A DNA stretch of 64,000 nucleotides from Planctomycetota bacterium (GTDB taxonomy: Bacteria; Planctomycetota; PUPC01; JACPCR01). The stretch is from NCBI GenBank assembly GCA_016179685.1, contig JACPCR010000060.1, positions 1 through 64,000 on the forward strand, read 5' to 3'. Both the position numbers and the translations under genes were made by a program. Under the pieces are notes generated by a model. The model was not told where the DNA came from and searched no databases. It saw nothing but the letters and a program-made list of their open reading frames with translations. Below are positions 61,381 through 64,000 of this stretch, one piece after another. Positions within the stretch are counted from its first letter, which is position 1; every line of letters starts with the position of its first letter.

Positions 61381-62148
61381 CTACGGGTCACTGGCCGACC
61401 GGCGTGCGGTAACCGTCCGGGCAAGGAGCAGGACCTTGCGCGCGGCCAACGGGCTCAAGGCTGCCAGAATCTGCCGGAATCGGGCGTTCTGAAGGGCGGC
61501 CTCGGATCTCTCCCTCGAGAGGCACGCCGGGCAGGCGATGTAGGGCAGGAACGGAAATCTGGAGACGGTCTGAAGAGCGCGCTCGCCGCCGGGAAGGGGG
61601 CCGCTGACCGGTACGCTTTCGCGAATGTGCCGGACCAGTTCTTCTTCGGATCGGGCGTTGGTGCTATCAGAAAGCTTGCGGACGTACTCTTCGACCGCGG
61701 CGGCCCGGTCGGCCCGGTAGGCGTTTCCGCAGCAGGCGGGGTAGCCCAGGGGCACGTGGACGGGAAGATCGCCACGTGCGGCCCCTTCGATGGCATCTTC
61801 CTGGGCAGAATGCTTGTAAATCCACAGGACGCAGTCAGAGGACTTGGGAGACCGGTCCCAGCGCTCGGCCACGGTGCGGGCCACCTGTGGCGAAATCCGG
61901 GCCTCGTTCAAATAGTCTCTTGGCGGACGCCGCGTCTCCTTGAGGAACAGCCGCAACAGGGGTGCCCGTTGGTCCAGGAACTGGATGTACTTTGGAGGCG
62001 TCGGCTCGTCAAAACCGATGGCGCTCGCCGGCTTCTCGTTCATGATCACGGCGAGCAATGAAATCTTGTAATGCCAGTCCACGAGAGGGACATCGGAAAT
62101 CCTAAGGGACTCGAGTTCCAGGAGGAGCTGCTGAAAGGGACTGGGCAT
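61381..62148 (-). CDS. Hypothetical protein with GYPACC motif
   Basis: 255 residues, ATG 62148. Mostly alpha-helical. VPLGYPACCGNAYRADRAAA near residue 135 and a later CPAC pair (PYIACPACLSRERS near 211) are the only striking features; four clustered Cys suggest metal or a redox centre. I do not recognise the family with confidence; GYPxCC motifs occur in some uncharacterised metal-linked proteins. It is convergent with the PhyH gene and has no close neighbours on its strand. Confidence 0.7.
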   Translation of the reverse strand: MPSPFQQLLLELESLRISDVPLVDWHYKISLLAVIMNEKPASAIGFDEPTPPKYIQFLDQRAPLLRLFLKETRRPPRDYLNEARISPQVARTVAERWDRSPKSSDCVLWIYKHSAQEDAIEGAARGDLPVHVPLGYPACCGNAYRADRAAAVEEYVRKLSDSTNARSEEELVRHIRESVPVSGPLPGGERALQTVSRFPFLPYIACPACLSRERSEAALQNARFRQILAALSPLAARKVLLLARTVTARRSASDP

Positions 62149-62269
62149 GGATCGAATAGAATCCCGTGAGGGGCACCGACCTCGGATTCCTTCTGTAACT
62201 GGAACAGGGTATCCCCACGGCCGTCAAAAATCTAACCGTGTCATTTCTGAGGGTATTCAGGGAGCTCCG

Positions 62270-62298
62270 TTCGACATGAAGATTCGGCGAGCTATAAT
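62270..62298 (+). promoter_or_regulatory. Possible promoter ahead of the toxin-antitoxin remnant
   Basis: TTCGAC at 62270-62275, 17-base spacer, perfect TATAAT at 62293-62298. The next rightward coding trace begins near 62475. The rest of 62149-62474 shows no gene. Confidence 0.4.
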
Positions 62299-62474
62299 CT
62301 CAAGAAGGAAACGCGTTACAAAAAAGGTTGGGCGGGCGCACGGGGGTGAATTCGGGCACTCAATCGCCCTTTCAGTTGATTTGCGATACCCGCCTGGCAA
62401 TGTATTCATGCCTGTCCATGCCCCGTCATTTCGAAGCAAAGACTGGCGTTGATCACCGCGTCGGAATGGCATAG

Positions 62475-62693
62475 CATCGAACAACGGAGCATAAAGCACT
62501 TATTGACAGTGTGTTGCAACTCACGCCGGCGGATCGTATGCGGCTACTGAACGTCATCTACTCCAGCCTTGAGCGGCCAGATACCGCGATCGACAAGATT
62601 TGGTATGACGAAGCAGAGCGGCGGTTGGCTGCATACAAGGCGGGCAAGGTGCAGGGCATTCCGGCTGACCAGGTGCTTGGCGAGCGGCCATGA
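62475..62693 (+). pseudogene. Addiction-module antitoxin remnant (RelB/ParD-like component)
   Basis: The sequence ALIDSVLQLTPADRMRLLNV...SLERPD...WYDEAERRLAAYKAGK...IPADQVLG matches the short antitoxin family of the putative addiction module component type. The family-like frame runs back past the GTG at 62511 as TTEHKALIDS, with no ATG, GTG or TTG before an in-frame TAG at 62472. The normal start therefore seems lost and at best a 60-residue protein begins at GTG 62511. It overlaps the toxin remnant by ATGA. Confidence 0.75.
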
Positions 62694-62863
62694 TCCTGAT
62701 TCTCGATCCCCTTGCCCAGAGGGAGTACAACGATGCGTTTGAGTACTACGAGGCCAAGGAAGAGGGGCTCGGTGAGAAGTTTCGAAATCCTGCTCATTTC
62801 CGCGCTGGAATAGAAATTGATCGACCATGTTCTCCCAAAGTAAGGAAATCGGGCTGGGGGTGA
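62690..62863 (+). pseudogene. Truncated ParE/RelE-type toxin remnant
   Basis: 57 codons from ATG 62690: MILILDPLAQREYNDAFEYY, then EAKEEGLGEKFR, match the start of ParE/RelE toxins (about 100 residues). From about codon 34 the likeness stops, and the frame runs into the start of the next gene before a TGA at 62861. The C-terminal catalytic or binding half is absent, so it should be inactive. Confidence 0.75.
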
Positions 62864-63882
62864 TCGGGCTGGGCATGGGCTCGGCCGCGTTCGTCGCGCA
62901 CGAGCATGCGGACCTCTGCTCGTTCCGGGTGCGGGCCGTCTGCGATATCAACGAGGATCGGCTGAAAAAGACCGTGGAGGCGCACCACGTGCCTATCGCG
63001 ACAACGGACTGGCGGGAACTGGTTTGCAGGCCGGAGGTGGACGCCGTGGGCGTATACAGCCCGGACGCGCTCCATGCCGAGCATGTCCTAGGGGCGCTCG
63101 AAGCAGGCAAGCCGGTCTTGGTGACCAAGCCCTTCACCACCTGCCTGTCGGATGCGAAACGCATCCTGGGAGAGTGCCGGCGACGCGGCCTGCCGTTACT
63201 GGTCGGACAAACCTGCCGGTTCATCCGCGACTACCAGATCGCGAGGCGGCTGGCCCGTGAGGGCCGATACGGCCGGGTCCTCTACGTGGAGGCGACCTAC
63301 AACCATGATCTCTGCGACACGTTCGAGGCGACCCCGTGGCGCTACCGGATGCCGCAGGATTTCCTGTTCGGTGGCCTGTGCCATCCCATGGACCTGGCTT
63401 TGTGGGTGGGTGGGCGTCCTCGTCGCGTGAGCGCTTTCTGCCACGAAGCGAGGCGTGACGAGCGGTATCCGCACGGCGTCCCGGACAACTACGTGGTGAA
63501 CGTGGAGTTTACGAGCGAGGCTTTGGGGCGGGTGATCGGCCTGTATTCCTTTGTGCATGCCGACGGGATTCCCTACATCAGCCTGACCATTGCGGGCACG
63601 CTTGCGGGCTCGTGTCAGGAACAGGTCACGTGGCAGCCGGTGGGGGGGCACAGGAAAGTCGATCCGCTGGCGCAGCATGCGGGCCCGGCTGAAACGAGCG
63701 AGCGCGGCCGCGGGCATCTGGGCGAAGTTCTGAAATACCTCGTGCATTTCGAAGATTGCCTCCGAAACGGAGGCCACCCTTCGCCTGGCGTCCTCGAAGC
63801 GACTCGCTTGATTTCTGCACTCGAAGCCACCCGCCAGTCCGCCCGGTCCGGTCGGGCGGAAGAGGTCGAGTGGGATTTCTGA
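62827..63882 (+). CDS. Gfo/Idh/MocA family oxidoreductase
   Basis: 351 residues, ATG 62827. The N-terminal Rossmann domain has GVIGLGMGSAA near residue 11 and AVCDINEDRL. The active-site Lys lies in VLVTKPFTTCLSDAKRIL near 101. GGLCHPMDLALWVGGRP holds the usual His-x-x-Asp of the C-terminal domain. Family members oxidise or reduce sugars and inositols with NAD(P). It begins inside the toxin remnant, which suggests that remnant was cut when this gene arrived or the other way round. The next gene is convergent. Confidence 0.92.
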   Translation: MFSQSKEIGLGVIGLGMGSAAFVAHEHADLCSFRVRAVCDINEDRLKKTVEAHHVPIATTDWRELVCRPEVDAVGVYSPDALHAEHVLGALEAGKPVLVTKPFTTCLSDAKRILGECRRRGLPLLVGQTCRFIRDYQIARRLAREGRYGRVLYVEATYNHDLCDTFEATPWRYRMPQDFLFGGLCHPMDLALWVGGRPRRVSAFCHEARRDERYPHGVPDNYVVNVEFTSEALGRVIGLYSFVHADGIPYISLTIAGTLAGSCQEQVTWQPVGGHRKVDPLAQHAGPAETSERGRGHLGEVLKYLVHFEDCLRNGGHPSPGVLEATRLISALEATRQSARSGRAEEVEWDF

Positions 63883-63897
63883 AGCTTCTAGCCCGGC

Positions 63898-64000
63898 CTA
63901 TTTCACCAGCATCGCCTGCGCCCGGGCCAGAATGTCCTCGACGCTCAACCCGCAATAGGAAAAGATGTCCTTCTCCCTGCGTGCGGACTTGGGGAAGCTT
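63898..64000 (-). CDS. C-terminal end of a gene running off the window, possibly transketolase
   Basis: Only 33 codons before TAG (63898-63900): FPKSARREKDIFSYCGLSVE, then DILARAQAMLVK. The pattern S-x(n)-GLSVEDILARAQ resembles the last residues of transketolase-family subunits, but the piece is too short to be sure. It is convergent with the oxidoreductase. Confidence 0.35.
   Translation of the reverse strand, partial: SFPKSARREKDIFSYCGLSVEDILARAQAMLVK

Noticed and set aside
1..64000. tRNA and rRNA genes
   Set aside because: I looked for GGTTCRA-type T-arms with acceptor pairing and for conserved rRNA words and found none; a covariance search would be decisive.

Overview
The window is a GC-rich bacterial chromosome segment, most likely from an uncultured Gram-negative organism. 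A lipobox-bearing OmpA-domain lipoprotein points to an outer membrane. The mix of DUF1028, phytanoyl-CoA-dioxygenase-like, Gfo/Idh/MocA, sugar-isomerase-like, Calx-beta and HTH-membrane proteins is typical of Planctomycetota-like or candidate-phylum genomes. No rRNA gene, tRNA gene or CRISPR array was recognised, so the phylum is not resolved.

Layout. 340-7770 is a compact type I restriction-modification cassette: hsdR (interrupted by an in-frame TGA), a four-helix-bundle protein, a fused methylase-specificity protein, a YhcG-type nuclease and RadC. Three of the four junctions are ATGA overlaps and the fourth is a 3-base gap. 7.9-25.9 kb holds metabolism and repair: ApgM phosphoglycerate mutase, a large secreted protein, a methyltransferase, AmrS, two MrfA-like helicases flanking an MrfB-like exonuclease, a sugar isomerase, a dehydrogenase, GTP-type PEP carboxykinase and a GT39-like membrane protein. 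26.2-34.1 kb has a second polytopic protein, nadA, and a leftward block: a small membrane protein, an HTH-repeat-TM protein, an OmpA lipoprotein, AmrA, CsrA and an SDR oxidoreductase. 34.4-40 kb carries a second large secreted protein, another four-helix-bundle gene, a DUF1028 protein and an ArsM-like methyltransferase. 40.3-49.1 kb holds a broken Calx-beta surface protein and what looks like a surface-glycan cluster (glycosyltransferase-like protein, AsnB, two epimerases). 50.0-55.0 kb is guaA-hisD-hisC-hisB. 55.2-64 kb has an NRDE protein, a DapA-like aldolase, an MBOAT/SGNH acylation pair, a PhyH-like oxygenase, a hypothetical protein, a decayed toxin-antitoxin pair, a Gfo/Idh/MocA oxidoreductase and the tail of one further gene.

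The most unusual feature is the density of structured intergenic repeats. At least eight ~45-50 bp palindromes share the core AAGTGC-N4-GCACTT. They carry two interchangeable outer-arm types in matched (alpha-alpha, beta-beta) and hybrid (alpha-beta) combinations. A second, larger family combines a double hairpin (GAAATCCG...CGGATTTC plus a GGGTTGGGCC hairpin) with an AT-richer ~130 bp tail. A third is a MITE-like element with ~22 bp inverted ends. There is also a ~90 bp minisatellite upstream of guaA. Several gene starts and stops fall inside these repeats, so the first available start codon is unreliable for a number of genes here; the starts given below allow for this.
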